NCBI GenBank assembly: GCA_021792555.1
Contig: JAJYUL010000006.1
Location: 55,694 to 119,693 of the forward strand
DNA: 64,000 bases
Origin: Pseudomonadota bacterium
GTDB lineage: Bacteria; Pseudomonadota; Gammaproteobacteria; Steroidobacterales; Steroidobacteraceae
Reading direction: 5' to 3'
The translations under genes were made by a program, and so were the position numbers. Positions 40,384-51,831 of the stretch are shown in pieces (position 1 is the first letter of the stretch; each line of letters begins with the position of its first letter). Under the pieces are notes generated by a model, which saw nothing but the letters and a program-made list of their open reading frames with translations, did not search any database and was not told the DNA's origin.

Positions 40384-41559
40384 TCAGCGCGCGCGCTCCT
40401 CGAGAGCCGCCACCGCGGGCAGCTTTTTGCCTTCAACGAATTCCAGGAAAGCCCCCCCGCCGGTCGAGATGTAGGAGATTCCGTCCTCGACCCGGTATTT
40501 CTCGATCGCCGCGAGCGTATCGCCCCCGCCGGCGAGGGAGAACGCCTTGCTGCGCGCGATCGCCTGCGCGATGGCGCGGGTGCCTTCACCGAACTGCTCG
40601 AACTCGAACACTCCCACCGGGCCGTTCCAGAGGATCGTGCCGGCGCCCTGCAGCAGCGCGCTCAGGCGGTCCGCCGTATCCGGGCCGATGTCGAGAATCA
40701 TCTCGTCGGCGCGCACCTCGTGGATCGAGCGCACGTCGGCGTGCGCCGTGGCCGCGAACTCCTTGGCGACCACGACATCGGTTGGCAGCGGAATCTCCGT
40801 GCCGCGCTCGCGCGCCTGCTCCATCAGCCGGCGCGCGACGTCGATGAGCTCCGCCTCGTAGAGCGACTTGCCCACCTGCACGCCGGTGGCGGCCAGGAAC
40901 GTGTTGGCGATGCCCCCGCCGACGATGAGCTTGTCGACCTTGGCGAGCAGTGTCTCGAGCACGGTCAGCTTGGTCGAGACCTTCGAGCCGGCGACGATGG
41001 CCACCAGCGGCCGCGCCGGATTCTCGAGCGCCCGCTCGAGCGCCTCGAGCTCCCCGACCAGCAGCGGCCCGGCGCAGGCGACCTTGGCGAAGCGCGCCAC
41101 GCCGTGCGTGCTGGCCTCGGCTCGGTGAGCGGTACCAAACGCATCCATCACGAACACGTCGCACAGTGCGGCCATGCGGCGCGCGAGCGCCTCATCGTCT
41201 TTTTTCTCGCCCTTGTTGAAGCGCGCGTTCTCGCAGAGCACGGCGCTGCCGGGGGCGCATTCGATGCCGTCGAGCCAGTCGCGCTTCAGCGGCACGGGCG
41301 TGCCGAGCAGCTCCGAGAGCCGTGCAGCCACCGGCTTCAGCGACAGCGTCTCGTCGTACTCGCCCTCCTTTGGCCGGCCGAGATGCGAGACGATGAAGAC
41401 CTGGGCGTGCTGATCGAGCGCGTAGCGGATCGTCGGCAGCGCGGCGCGGATGCGCGCGTCGCTCGCCACGACACCGTCCTTGATCGGGCAATTGAGATCT
41501 TCACGGATCAGGACCCGCTTGCCGCGCAGGTCCGTGTCCGTCATTCGCACGATCCTCAT
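40384..41559 (-). CDS. pgk: Phosphoglycerate kinase
   Basis: Reversible 1,3-bisphosphoglycerate to 3-phosphoglycerate step making ATP. The 391-aa protein shows [78 protein letters not shown] and [15 protein letters not shown]. The ATG overlaps the gapA stop (ATGA) and gives the E. coli-like [11 protein letters not shown] start. Confidence 0.97.
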   Translation of the reverse strand: MRIVRMTDTDLRGKRVLIREDLNCPIKDGVVASDARIRAALPTIRYALDQHAQVFIVSHLGRPKEGEYDETLSLKPVAARLSELLGTPVPLKRDWLDGIECAPGSAVLCENARFNKGEKKDDEALARRMAALCDVFVMDAFGTAHRAEASTHGVARFAKVACAGPLLVGELEALERALENPARPLVAIVAGSKVSTKLTVLETLLAKVDKLIVGGGIANTFLAATGVQVGKSLYEAELIDVARRLMEQARERGTEIPLPTDVVVAKEFAATAHADVRSIHEVRADEMILDIGPDTADRLSALLQGAGTILWNGPVGVFEFEQFGEGTRAIAQAIARSKAFSLAGGGDTLAAIEKYRVEDGISYISTGGGAFLEFVEGKKLPAVAALEERAR

Positions 41560-42569
41560 GACGCTCTGGACCAGGCGAGCGTGGTGTCGATCATGCGGTT
41601 GGAGAATCCCCACTCGTTGTCGTACCAGGCGCAGACCTTGACCAGCGAGCCGCCGATCACCTTGGTCAGCGTCGCGTCGAACACCGAGGAGTGCGCGTCG
41701 TGGTTGAAATCGATCGACACCAGGGGAGCGGTGTTGTAGGCGAGCACGCCCTTCAGCGCGCCGGCGGCAGCCGCGCGCAGCGCCTCGTTGACCTCCTCGA
41801 CGGTGGTGGCGCGCTTGGCGGTGAAGGTCAGATCGACCATCGAGACGTTGATGGTCGGCACGCGCACGGCGAAGCCGTCGAGCCGCCCCTTCAGCTCCGG
41901 CAGCACCAGCCCGACGGCGGCCGCCGCACCGGTCTTGGTCGGAATCTGCGACTGGGTCGCCGAGCGCGCGCGGCGCAGATCCTTGTGATAGACGTCGGTG
42001 AGCACCTGGTCGTTGGTATACGAATGCACGGTGGTCATGATGCCGGCGGTGATGCCGACCGCATCGTTCAGCACCTTGGCGACCGGCGCCAGGCAATTGG
42101 TGGTGCACGAGGCGTTGGAGATGACCGTGTGCTTGCTCGACAGCACATCGTGATTGACGCCGTAGACGACGGTAGCGTCGACGTCCTCCCCGCCCGGCGC
42201 GGAGATGACCACTTTCTTCGCGCCGCCGGCGAGGTGCGCGGACGCCTTGGCCTTGCTGGTGAACAGGCCGGTGCACTCGAGCACGAAATCCACCCCGAGG
42301 CTGCCCCAGGGGAGCTTGGCCGGATCGCGCTCGGCGAGCACGCGGATGCGCTCGCCGTTGACCACCAGCGAGTCCCCGTCGACCTTCACCTCGCCGGGGA
42401 AGCGGCCGTGAACCGTGTCGTACTGAGTCAGGTGCGCGTTGGTCTTGGCGTCACCGAGATCGTTGATCGCGACGATCTGCACTTCGCCGGCGCGCTTGCC
42501 CTCGAACAGGGCGCGCAGCACGTTGCGACCGATGCGGCCGTAGCCGTTGATTCCCACCTTGATTGCCAT
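41556..42569 (-). CDS. gapA: Glyceraldehyde-3-phosphate dehydrogenase
   Basis: NAD-linked oxidation and phosphorylation of glyceraldehyde-3-phosphate. The 337-aa protein has [26 protein letters not shown] with the aspartate that favours NAD, catalytic Cys155 in [10 protein letters not shown], and [15 protein letters not shown] and [12 protein letters not shown]. It lies 24 bases after tkt. Confidence 0.97.
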   Translation of the reverse strand: MAIKVGINGYGRIGRNVLRALFEGKRAGEVQIVAINDLGDAKTNAHLTQYDTVHGRFPGEVKVDGDSLVVNGERIRVLAERDPAKLPWGSLGVDFVLECTGLFTSKAKASAHLAGGAKKVVISAPGGEDVDATVVYGVNHDVLSSKHTVISNASCTTNCLAPVAKVLNDAVGITAGIMTTVHSYTNDQVLTDVYHKDLRRARSATQSQIPTKTGAAAAVGLVLPELKGRLDGFAVRVPTINVSMVDLTFTAKRATTVEEVNEALRAAAAGALKGVLAYNTAPLVSIDFNHDAHSSVFDATLTKVIGGSLVKVCAWYDNEWGFSNRMIDTTLAWSRAS

Positions 42570-42593
42570 GAGCCGTATCCCCTTAGCGTGTAA

Positions 42594-44591
<1,998 letters not shown>

Positions 44592-44863
44592 CAGATCCTT
44601 TCATGCGGTTTCGGGCCCGCATCACGCCCGGCAGGGCAGGTGCCGCCGCCGCGCGACATAAGACAAAGGGGGGTGGCATTCTCCCCCAGCGAGACACAAT
44701 GCTCAATGACCGGCCCGCTCGGAAACGCCCGCGCGCATATGTCATCCGGTTTTCACATTATTCCCGTCCGGCAGCAGACCCTGGCTGCGCGTCACACCGG
44801 CGCGGTTCGCCGGCGCGACCCAGTTCACTGCGGGTTAAGCGGACTTTGCTAACCTGCGCCGCG

Positions 44864-45646
44864 ATGAGCACCGTGCGCCTCATTCAATTCACCGACTTGC
44901 ACCTGTACGGCGCCGAGAGCGGCTCTCTGCGCGGGGTGCCCACGCTGCCTGCGCTGCAGGGCGCGCTGGCGCACGCGCGCCGGGGCGCCTGGCCGCCCGA
45001 TGCGCTGCTGGTCACCGGGGACATCGTGCAGGACGACGCCGGCGGCTATGCGCATTTTCGCCGGCTGTTCGGCGCACTGCGGCTGCCGGTGCTGTGCCTG
45101 CCGGGCAATCACGATGATCCGGCGCTGATGCGCCAGGCGCTCGCCGAGCCGCCGTTCGTGACGGGCGGACACCTTGAGCTCGGCCGCTGGCGAGTCATTC
45201 TGCTCGACAGCGTCGTGCCGGGACGCGCCGGCGGGGCCTTGAGTGACACCAGCCTCGCGGCGCTCGATGCGGCACTGGCGCAGGCGGGGGAGCGCCCGGC
45301 GCTCGTCTGTCTGCATCATCACCCCGTGCCGATGGACAGCCGCTGGCTCGATCAGGTCGGACTCGCCAACGCGCCGGCATTCTTCGCCGTGGTTGACCAA
45401 CACCCCAACGTGCGCGGCATCGTCTGGGGGCACGTGCATCAGGGCTTCGACGCGCTGCGCAACGGCGTGCGGCTGCTCGCGACACCTTCGACCTGCGCGC
45501 AGTTCCGGCCGCACGCCGAGCAGTTCGAGCTCGACCCGCGCCCGGCCGCGTACCGCGCGCTCGAGCTGCATGCCGACGGCACCATCACCACCGATCTGGT
45601 GTGGGTCGACGAGGCCGCGCGCGGCGGCTCGATGAGCGCCGCCTGA
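44864..45646 (+). CDS. cpdA: 3',5'-cyclic-AMP phosphodiesterase-like metallophosphoesterase
   Basis: Binuclear-metal phosphodiesterase of the CpdA/Icc group, which hydrolyses cAMP. The 260-aa protein shows the metal-binding series FTDLHLY, VTGDIVQDD, LPGNHDD, LHHHPVP and WGHVHQGFD. Substrate is inferred from family similarity. Divergent from tkt across 272 bases (44592-44863), which are partly A/T-richer and hold a weak minus-strand TTGAGC-17-GAGAAT candidate but nothing decisive. Confidence 0.85.
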   Translation: MSTVRLIQFTDLHLYGAESGSLRGVPTLPALQGALAHARRGAWPPDALLVTGDIVQDDAGGYAHFRRLFGALRLPVLCLPGNHDDPALMRQALAEPPFVTGGHLELGRWRVILLDSVVPGRAGGALSDTSLAALDAALAQAGERPALVCLHHHPVPMDSRWLDQVGLANAPAFFAVVDQHPNVRGIVWGHVHQGFDALRNGVRLLATPSTCAQFRPHAEQFELDPRPAAYRALELHADGTITTDLVWVDEAARGGSMSAA

Positions 45647-45718
45647 TCCGGCGCGCGAGCGCCGGGCGCAGTGTGTGCGCGGCGCGACACGGCGGCCATT
45701 GATCTTTGCCCCGCCGCT

Positions 45719-45753
45719 GGCTACTTTGCGCTGCCTGCGGAAGCAAAGAAGCC
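45719..45753. repeat. inverted repeat upstream of wzi-like gene
   Basis: GGCTACTTTGC and GCAAAGAAGCC form 11-base arms with one central mismatch around a 13-base loop. It ends 13 bases before the wzi-like ATG and includes no U-tract. It could be a cpdA terminator, a translational control hairpin, or a member of a dispersed palindrome family. Confidence 0.5.
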
Positions 45754-45766
45754 ACACGAGAACGGA

Positions 45767-47779
45767 ATGACCCGCCGATCCTGCCCCCGGGGGCTGACGC
45801 TCCTGATCCTCCTGGCACTCTCGCCCACCGTGTTCGCACGCGGCGTCAGTCCCTATCTGCCCCTGAACCTCGATCCGGCCGTGCAGAACGCGGTCGAGCG
45901 GGTGCTGATCCTCGGCGACGAGCCGGTACTGGCGAGGCCGATTCCCGCCGCGCTGGTGCAGGAAGCACTCCCCAAGGCCTGCCGCGTCGACCGGCCGCTG
46001 TGCGAGCGGGTGCGCCACTACCTGCGCCGCTACATGCATTCCAACGGGGTCGAGTTCGCGAGCGTCTCGCTCGGGGTGACCGGGGGGAGCTCGAACATCA
46101 CGCTGCCCAATCAACACGGCGAGAAGGCGCAGAGCGCCTTCGAGGTCGCGGGCGCAGGCTACGTCCAGCCAAACTCGCACATCCTGCTCAATCTCGGCGG
46201 CGTGGCGTATCACGGCCGCTTCACGCCCACCGGCAGCATGCTCAGCCTCGGATTCGACTGGGCGCAGCTCGACCTCGGCTACCGCGACCACTGGTGGTCG
46301 CCGCTCACCGACAGCTCGATGCTGATCAGCACCGAGGCGCCGACCATGCCCTCGATCACGCTGTCGAACTATCAGCCGCTGACGCGCCTCGGCCTCCAGT
46401 ACGAGATCTTCGTGGCGCAGATGTCGCAGTCGAGCCGCATCGAGCTGCCGAACGGCACCCTGACCCGCGGCCATCCGAAGATGGGCGGCGTCAGAGTCAG
46501 CATCGAGCCGGTGAGCGGCTGGGGCCTGTCGCTGCAGCGGCTGCTCGTCTGGGGCGGCGGCGCGGCCGGCGGGGAGTCGGTGAGCCAAGTCATGCAGGCG
46601 TTCCTCAATCCCAGCAAGGCGCAGAGCACCGGCTTTAACGCCGGCACGCACGTCGTGGGCAAGCAGGAGGCCTCCATCAGCAGCGAGTTCATCTTCCCGG
46701 GCCGGGTGCCGTTCGCGGTGTACATGGAGTACGCCGGCAACGACACCGCCGCCGGCAAGAACTACCTCCTCGGCAAGCCCGACATCTCCGTCGGCATCCA
46801 GTTCCCGCACATCGGCCCCTTCGATCTCACCTACGAGATCGACTCGTTCTCACCGACGTGGTACGTGCACACCGCCACCGCGTTTCAGACCGGCTACCTC
46901 GACGGCATCACCAACTACGGGGCGAGCATCGGCAACTGGTTCGGCGACCAGCGCGTACTCGCCACGCCCACCACCATCGCCGATCAGGTCGGCGGCCAGA
47001 GCAACATGCTGCGCATCGGCTGGACGCCGCCGTTCGGCGGCTACCTGCAGCTGCGGCTGCGCGCGCTGTCGAACGACGGCCGGACCATCTTCGCCACATA
47101 CCCGTACCGCAACGAGTACATGGGCTCGCTCAGCTACTCCCGGCCCTGGCACGGCTACGCCCTCGGCGCGGAGATCCAGGCCGGGAGCGACGTGTTCGGC
47201 GCGCACTTCATCCGCATCGAGGGCACGCTGCGCGACGGCGAGGCGCTGTTCGACGGCGACTCCACGGGCGCCGGCGCCTTCGAGGGCAAGCGGCCCAAGG
47301 GCGACTGGCTGTTCGTGCAGACCGGCGTGAACTACTACCGCATGCTGGTCAATCCGATGAGCACGGTGCGCTTCTACACCCGCTGGGCCGGCAGTCCGGA
47401 CCTGACGATCGGCGCGCTGCGGCGGATCTCCAAGCATCAGGACATCGGTGTTGCGCTCGATGCCGACGCCATCAGCGGCCGGCTCATGCTCGGCCTGCGC
47501 ATGGTCGACTACCGTTACCGCTTCAACTGGCCGATCGCCTTTCACGTGTTCATGGGCGCGGCCCGCTACTCGCTCGCCACCCCGGCCTACGGGCTGTATC
47601 TCGGCGCGGGCTTCGAGTGGCGCAAGTTCCTGCCGAACTGGGACCTGGGCCTGGATTTCCGCAACGTGATCGACGCGAACCGGCAGCGGGATCTGCCCAG
47701 CGATCCGCAGGGCGGCTACGGGCCGTACTCGTTCACCAGCACCTACAGTTACACGCTGTACGTGTCGCGGCGGTTCTGA
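45767..47779 (+). CDS. Wzi-like capsule assembly outer-membrane protein
   Basis: Probable outer-membrane beta-barrel of the capsule assembly Wzi family, which in E. coli binds capsule polysaccharide at the surface. The 670-aa precursor has a signal peptide (MTRRSCPRGLTLLILLALS, cut near VFA). A helical segment follows, then many alternating amphipathic strands, DLGYRDHWWSPLTDSSML (the Wzi-type motif), and a C-terminal aromatic residue in YVSRRF as in barrel proteins. E. coli Wzi is shorter (about 480 aa). Convergent with a glycosyltransferase. Identification is by motif and topology only. Confidence 0.75.
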   Translation: MTRRSCPRGLTLLILLALSPTVFARGVSPYLPLNLDPAVQNAVERVLILGDEPVLARPIPAALVQEALPKACRVDRPLCERVRHYLRRYMHSNGVEFASVSLGVTGGSSNITLPNQHGEKAQSAFEVAGAGYVQPNSHILLNLGGVAYHGRFTPTGSMLSLGFDWAQLDLGYRDHWWSPLTDSSMLISTEAPTMPSITLSNYQPLTRLGLQYEIFVAQMSQSSRIELPNGTLTRGHPKMGGVRVSIEPVSGWGLSLQRLLVWGGGAAGGESVSQVMQAFLNPSKAQSTGFNAGTHVVGKQEASISSEFIFPGRVPFAVYMEYAGNDTAAGKNYLLGKPDISVGIQFPHIGPFDLTYEIDSFSPTWYVHTATAFQTGYLDGITNYGASIGNWFGDQRVLATPTTIADQVGGQSNMLRIGWTPPFGGYLQLRLRALSNDGRTIFATYPYRNEYMGSLSYSRPWHGYALGAEIQAGSDVFGAHFIRIEGTLRDGEALFDGDSTGAGAFEGKRPKGDWLFVQTGVNYYRMLVNPMSTVRFYTRWAGSPDLTIGALRRISKHQDIGVALDADAISGRLMLGLRMVDYRYRFNWPIAFHVFMGAARYSLATPAYGLYLGAGFEWRKFLPNWDLGLDFRNVIDANRQRDLPSDPQGGYGPYSFTSTYSYTLYVSRRF

Positions 47780-47801
47780 GCGCCTCGCCGCTCGCGCCCG
47801 C

Positions 47802-48905
47802 TCACTCGCGCAGCGGCGGGGGCGCCGCCCCGGCGAGCAACGCCTCGAACTCGCGGGCGATCTGCTCGAACGAGAAGTTGGCGCACACCCAGGCGCGGCC
47901 CGCCTCGCCCATGCGGGCGCGGCGCTCGCCGTCGCCGAGCAGCTCGCTGACGGCTGCGGCCAGCGCAGCGCTGTCGCCGCCGGCGCTGACCAGCCCGGTC
48001 ACGCCCGGCACCAGCGTCTCGCGCAGCCCGCCGGCATCGCTCACCACCACCGGCACGCCGGCCGACTGCGCCTCGACCGACACCCGTCCGAAGGTCTCCG
48101 CACTGATCGACGGCACGACGATGAGATCGCAGGCCGGGTAGAACTGCGCCATTTCGAGTTGCCATTCCAGAAAACGGTGCCGCGCGGCGAACGGCGAGCG
48201 CCCGGCCCGCTCGCGCAGCGCAGCGGCGTCCCGGCCATCACCGACCCACAGCACGTGCGCCTGCGGCGCGTCCGTCAGAACGCGCTCGAGCGCCTCGAGC
48301 AGTGTGAAGATGCCCTTGTCCCGCACCATGCGTCCGGCGTAGCCGATGACCAGATGCGAGGCGTCGATGCCGAGCCGCTCGCGCGTGCGCGCGCGCCACT
48401 CGGCCGAAGGCCGGAAGCGCTCGGTGTCGATCGGGTTGTACAGCACCGCAGCGCGCGCCACGTTCATCCCCTGCCGGCGGTATTCGTCGCGATGGAAGCG
48501 CGAGACGAGGATGAACCGGTCGGCCCGGCGCGCCAGCATGTGCCGGGTCCGCCTGCTCTTCGGCACATCGGGCCAGTGGCGAAAGATCGCGGCGCGCGTG
48601 CCGAGCAGCGCGCGCAGCCCCATGAACACCCAGTGGAAACGCCCATCGCCGGTGACCAGCCAGTCGGGCCGCTCGCGCCGCGCCGCAGTGACGGTGCTCA
48701 ACACCAGGCGCAGTCCGCTCAACGGGCCCGGCGGCACCGGCACGCAGGGCACCTGCGCCTGACGCAGGATGGCCTCGATCGAGCTGCCGCCGCGTACGAT
48801 GCAGCGCACCGCGTGGCCGCGGCGCAGGGTGGCGATCGCGAGCGCCGCGGCATGCTGCTCGGTGCCGTAGCCGCGCGTGGTGGAGTCGGCGAACAGCAGT
48901 TTCAT
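47802..48905 (-). CDS. Glycosyltransferase family 4
   Basis: GT-B retaining glycosyltransferase, likely for cell-surface glycan. The 367-aa protein has an N-terminal GT4-type domain (FADSTTRGYGTEQHAAALA), AVLYNPIDTERFRP, the C-terminal nucleotide-sugar region VIGYAGRMVRDKGIFTLLEA and the EX7E-type segment with SAETFGRVSVEAQSAGVPVV. Resembles LPS core or exopolysaccharide transferases. Acceptor and sugar are unknown. It follows the GT9 gene by 37 bases, same strand. Confidence 0.88.
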   Translation of the reverse strand: MKLLFADSTTRGYGTEQHAAALAIATLRRGHAVRCIVRGGSSIEAILRQAQVPCVPVPPGPLSGLRLVLSTVTAARRERPDWLVTGDGRFHWVFMGLRALLGTRAAIFRHWPDVPKSRRTRHMLARRADRFILVSRFHRDEYRRQGMNVARAAVLYNPIDTERFRPSAEWRARTRERLGIDASHLVIGYAGRMVRDKGIFTLLEALERVLTDAPQAHVLWVGDGRDAAALRERAGRSPFAARHRFLEWQLEMAQFYPACDLIVVPSISAETFGRVSVEAQSAGVPVVVSDAGGLRETLVPGVTGLVSAGGDSAALAAAVSELLGDGERRARMGEAGRAWVCANFSFEQIAREFEALLAGAAPPPLRE

Positions 48906-48942
48906 CGCGGCGGCGCGTGAGGGAGGTCGGCGGCAGTCACGG

Positions 48943-50055
48943 TCAATCCGCCTCGCCCGCGACCGTCGCCGGCGCGGAGGCAGCCGGTGAGGCCGCGCCC
49001 GCCCGCTCGCGGTAATCGAGCAGGGAAAGCCAGGCCTCGAGCACCTCGTGCACCGGTATCTCCTCGGCGCGCTGCGCGCGCGGGGGGCCGCCGAGGCCGA
49101 TCACCGGGGAGCCCGAGGGGCTGCGCGGCAGCCAGACCGACTGCGGCCCGACACCATAGAGCACCACCACCGGCAGACCGAGTGCCGCGGCCGCGTGCGC
49201 CGGGCCGGTGTCCACCGAGATCATGCTGTGCGCTGCCTCGATGAGCGCAAACAGCGGCCGCAGCTCCAGGCCCGACACCTCGAGCCCCTCGAGCCCGATC
49301 GCCGCGCGCATCGCCTTCAGCATCGGGATTTCCTCCACCGCCCCGCGCAGCACGATCAGAGCGGCGGGCAGGCGCTGTCGTATCGCCTGCAGCAGCTCTC
49401 GCCAGCGCTCGATGGGCCATGCCTTGTCGTCGCGGTCGCGCCAGCGGCGGCGCCGGCGCGGACTCATGCTGCGGTGATTGCCCGGCTGCACGAGCACGAT
49501 CGGCCGGCCGAGCCAGCCGCGCTCGCGCAGCCAGGCGTCGCGCTCGCGGCGCTCGGACTCGAGCACGGCGAGCCGCGGCGCGAACGCGCGGTAGCCGGCC
49601 GGCGCCGGATAGTCGGCCGCGCGCAGCGCGGGCGGCGTGCGCACCCCGAGCCGCAGCAGCGCATCGATCCAGTGGCCGTTCTGCCCCGGCTCCTCGTCGA
49701 TGAACACGCAGCGGCTCATGTCGATGCCGCTGGTGGCGAGCAGACGCTTCACGCGCGGCAGCTGCCGGTACTGGTATTCGGATACGTATATCGGCCCCGG
49801 GGCGCTCTGGCGCAGCGCGCGCAGCAGCTGCGGCCACTGCCAGCTCAGCGGGAAGGGGGCGTGCCGGGGCAGCGTCCAGCAGTGCTCGACGTGCGGATGG
49901 GCGAGAACGATGCTCGGGTTCCAGGGGCCTGCGCCGACCACGTGGCAGGCTCCCCCGTAGCGCCGGTGCAGCAATTCCAGCAGCGCGGTCTGCATGATCA
50001 TGTCGCCGACCCGCCCGTGGCGGAAGACGAAGGGATGGAGAGGTCGGATGCTCAT
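48943..50055 (-). CDS. Glycosyltransferase family 9 (heptosyltransferase-like)
   Basis: The 370-aa GT-B protein resembles LPS heptosyltransferases: FRHGRVGDMIMQTALLELL at the N-terminus, LVQPGNHRSM near the middle, and the nucleotide-sugar segment ISVDTGPAHAAAALGLPVVVLYG. An Arg-rich insert (SPRRRRRWRDRDD) is unusual. The ATG at 50055 is chosen over an upstream TTG. The specific sugar is uncertain; O-antigen or core assembly is inferred. Confidence 0.85.
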   Translation of the reverse strand: MSIRPLHPFVFRHGRVGDMIMQTALLELLHRRYGGACHVVGAGPWNPSIVLAHPHVEHCWTLPRHAPFPLSWQWPQLLRALRQSAPGPIYVSEYQYRQLPRVKRLLATSGIDMSRCVFIDEEPGQNGHWIDALLRLGVRTPPALRAADYPAPAGYRAFAPRLAVLESERRERDAWLRERGWLGRPIVLVQPGNHRSMSPRRRRRWRDRDDKAWPIERWRELLQAIRQRLPAALIVLRGAVEEIPMLKAMRAAIGLEGLEVSGLELRPLFALIEAAHSMISVDTGPAHAAAALGLPVVVLYGVGPQSVWLPRSPSGSPVIGLGGPPRAQRAEEIPVHEVLEAWLSLLDYRERAGAASPAASAPATVAGEAD

Positions 50056-50140
50056 CGCTGGCAAGTGGCCGAAGCCCGGGCCGGTATTTTGCCCGCGCGG
50101 CGCCGCGCGCGCGCAATAATTGCTCGCACCGCGCGGGGCC

Positions 50141-51094
50141 TCAGCGCGAGCGGCGCGCGCCGATCAGGTAGAAGTTGTTCCGGTACACCGGACACTCGGC
50201 ATGCAGCCAGCGGAACTGCGTCAGCCGCTCGGCCAGAGCCCCGAAGTACGCGCAGTTGTCGATCCCGCCGAACGCGCGCTGATAGACGCACAGCACGTAA
50301 TCGAACGCTTCGAACACCGGCGTGATGGTCTCGCGCACCGCGAGCGGCGTCTCGCTCAGCGACCAGGTGGCCACGAACAGCGAGGGGCCGCCGCGCTCGG
50401 CGGCGAGCGACCGTACCGTCTGCGGCGCGCCCGTGCCAGCGGAGATCAGCCACTCGAGGTTGCCCGGCGGCTCGGCCGCGGGCCCCTCGGGAAAGAGGTT
50501 GCGCAGGTAGAAGCGCTGCAGCGCGCACATCACCGGGATGTCCCAGATGAGATATTTCTCGCGGTAGCCCAGGTTGCGCAGCAGCCGGAAGAAGCTGCCG
50601 TAGCCGCCGCCGAAGTCCACGATCAGCCGCAGCGCCGACAGATCGAGCTCGGTCGCCTCGAGCAGGCGGATCACGTGGTAGCCGTGCTGCAGCAGCAGCG
50701 GACTGCTGAGCGGATAGAAGGGATTGACCAGCGGCTGGCCGATCGGGGACTCGGTGAGCGCACGCTGCAGTTCGGGCGAGCAGCGCGGTGAGCCGAGCAC
50801 GTAGCGCAGATAGTCCGCGCAATGGCTGCGGATGCGCGGGTGGACCGTCTTGGCAATCGGCGGCAGGCGCAGAAAGCGATCCGCCCCGCCCGCGCGCAAG
50901 GCCGCGGCGATGGCTTCGGCCATGTGCGCCCACTCCCCGGCCGCCGCCCCGTGCGCGGCCGCGGCGTCGAGCCCGGCCAGCAGTTCCTCGCTGTGGCGCA
51001 GATGCGGCGGCGGATACTCGCCCAGGATCTTCGCCGCGGCCCGCCGCACGGCGGTCTGCGCTTCGCTGCTCAGCGTCTTCATCAGCTGTCCCAT
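50141..51094 (-). CDS. putative sugar O-methyltransferase
   Basis: The 317-aa protein carries one clear SAM-binding motif, LIVDFGGGYGSFFRLLRNLG (about residues 160-178), followed by LIWDIPVMCALQRFYLRNLF. This pattern occurs in putative sugar O-methyltransferases found in polysaccharide clusters. An N-terminal helical part (1-100) is of unknown role. Position beside GT9, GT4 and a Wzi-like gene supports glycan capping. Start could be the ATG 12 bases downstream (MKTLSSEAQ), which has a better ribosome site. Confidence 0.65.
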   Translation of the reverse strand: MGQLMKTLSSEAQTAVRRAAAKILGEYPPPHLRHSEELLAGLDAAAAHGAAAGEWAHMAEAIAAALRAGGADRFLRLPPIAKTVHPRIRSHCADYLRYVLGSPRCSPELQRALTESPIGQPLVNPFYPLSSPLLLQHGYHVIRLLEATELDLSALRLIVDFGGGYGSFFRLLRNLGYREKYLIWDIPVMCALQRFYLRNLFPEGPAAEPPGNLEWLISAGTGAPQTVRSLAAERGGPSLFVATWSLSETPLAVRETITPVFEAFDYVLCVYQRAFGGIDNCAYFGALAERLTQFRWLHAECPVYRNNFYLIGARRSR

Positions 51095-51213
51095 CGGTAT
51101 GCCGCGAGCGCGGCGGATGCCGCAACCCGGCAGGCCGGGGCGACGCTCGCAGGAAGCTTACCGTTTTCCCGGCCATGCCGGTCAAGCCGGGCGCACACTG
51201 GCCCGCCGCACCC

Positions 51214-51675
51214 TCAGCGTCGCGTGCGGCGCAGCCGGCGCACCGCCGAGGGTGCGCGCTGCGGAGGTGTTCGCCGCACTCGGCGCGCGGGCGGCGCGTC
51301 CGAGACTCCGCTGAACCCGCCCCGCGTGATGCGCTCCTCGGCACTCAACAGACCGAGCCGTTCCAACCGGGCCTCGATGGCGCGCAGCGTGCGCCGATGC
51401 TTCTCGGCGAGCACCGCGGGCGCTTCGCCCGCCTTGAACGCCGCGGCGAGCGCCGCCTGCTCCGCCTCGCTCCAGGGACGACCGACGTTGACGGGCAGCT
51501 GCGCACGCCGCTGCGCGCGGGCCGCGGCCTGACCCAGCGCGTTGACCGCGGTCAGCAGCGCGCGCAGCACCTCGGCATGGTGCAGCGCGGAGTCCTCCGG
51601 CAGCGGCGCGCCGCTGACAGGATCGGTTCCCTGGATCAGGGCGTTGAGGATCTCGACGGCTCGCGATGGCAGCAT
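51214..51675 (-). CDS. uncharacterised basic protein, possible DNA-binding helical motif
   Basis: I cannot assign this 153-aa protein. A GGAG seven bases ahead of the ATG supports it as real. The first 60 residues are helical (VEILNALIQGTDPVSGAPLP). Residues 65-110 (GRPWSEAEQAALAAAFKAGE and TLRAIEARLERLGLL) resemble a SANT/Myb-like or HTH helical repeat, and the last 35 are Arg/Pro-rich and disordered. A nucleic-acid-binding role is a guess from charge and fold hints. Confidence 0.65.
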   Translation of the reverse strand: MLPSRAVEILNALIQGTDPVSGAPLPEDSALHHAEVLRALLTAVNALGQAAARAQRRAQLPVNVGRPWSEAEQAALAAAFKAGEAPAVLAEKHRRTLRAIEARLERLGLLSAEERITRGGFSGVSDAPPARRVRRTPPQRAPSAVRRLRRTRR

Positions 51676-51831
51676 GCGACTTCTCCGCGGAAACGGCCCG
51701 GATGCACGGCCGCAGTGTCGGGCGGCGTGCGCGGCCGGACCAGCGCATCTGCCTGCGTGTTGCGGCGGATTTGCCTCGCACGGCGCCGCGACCGTACAGT
51801 GCCCGGCCTGTCACCGAGGATGCCCGTCACG

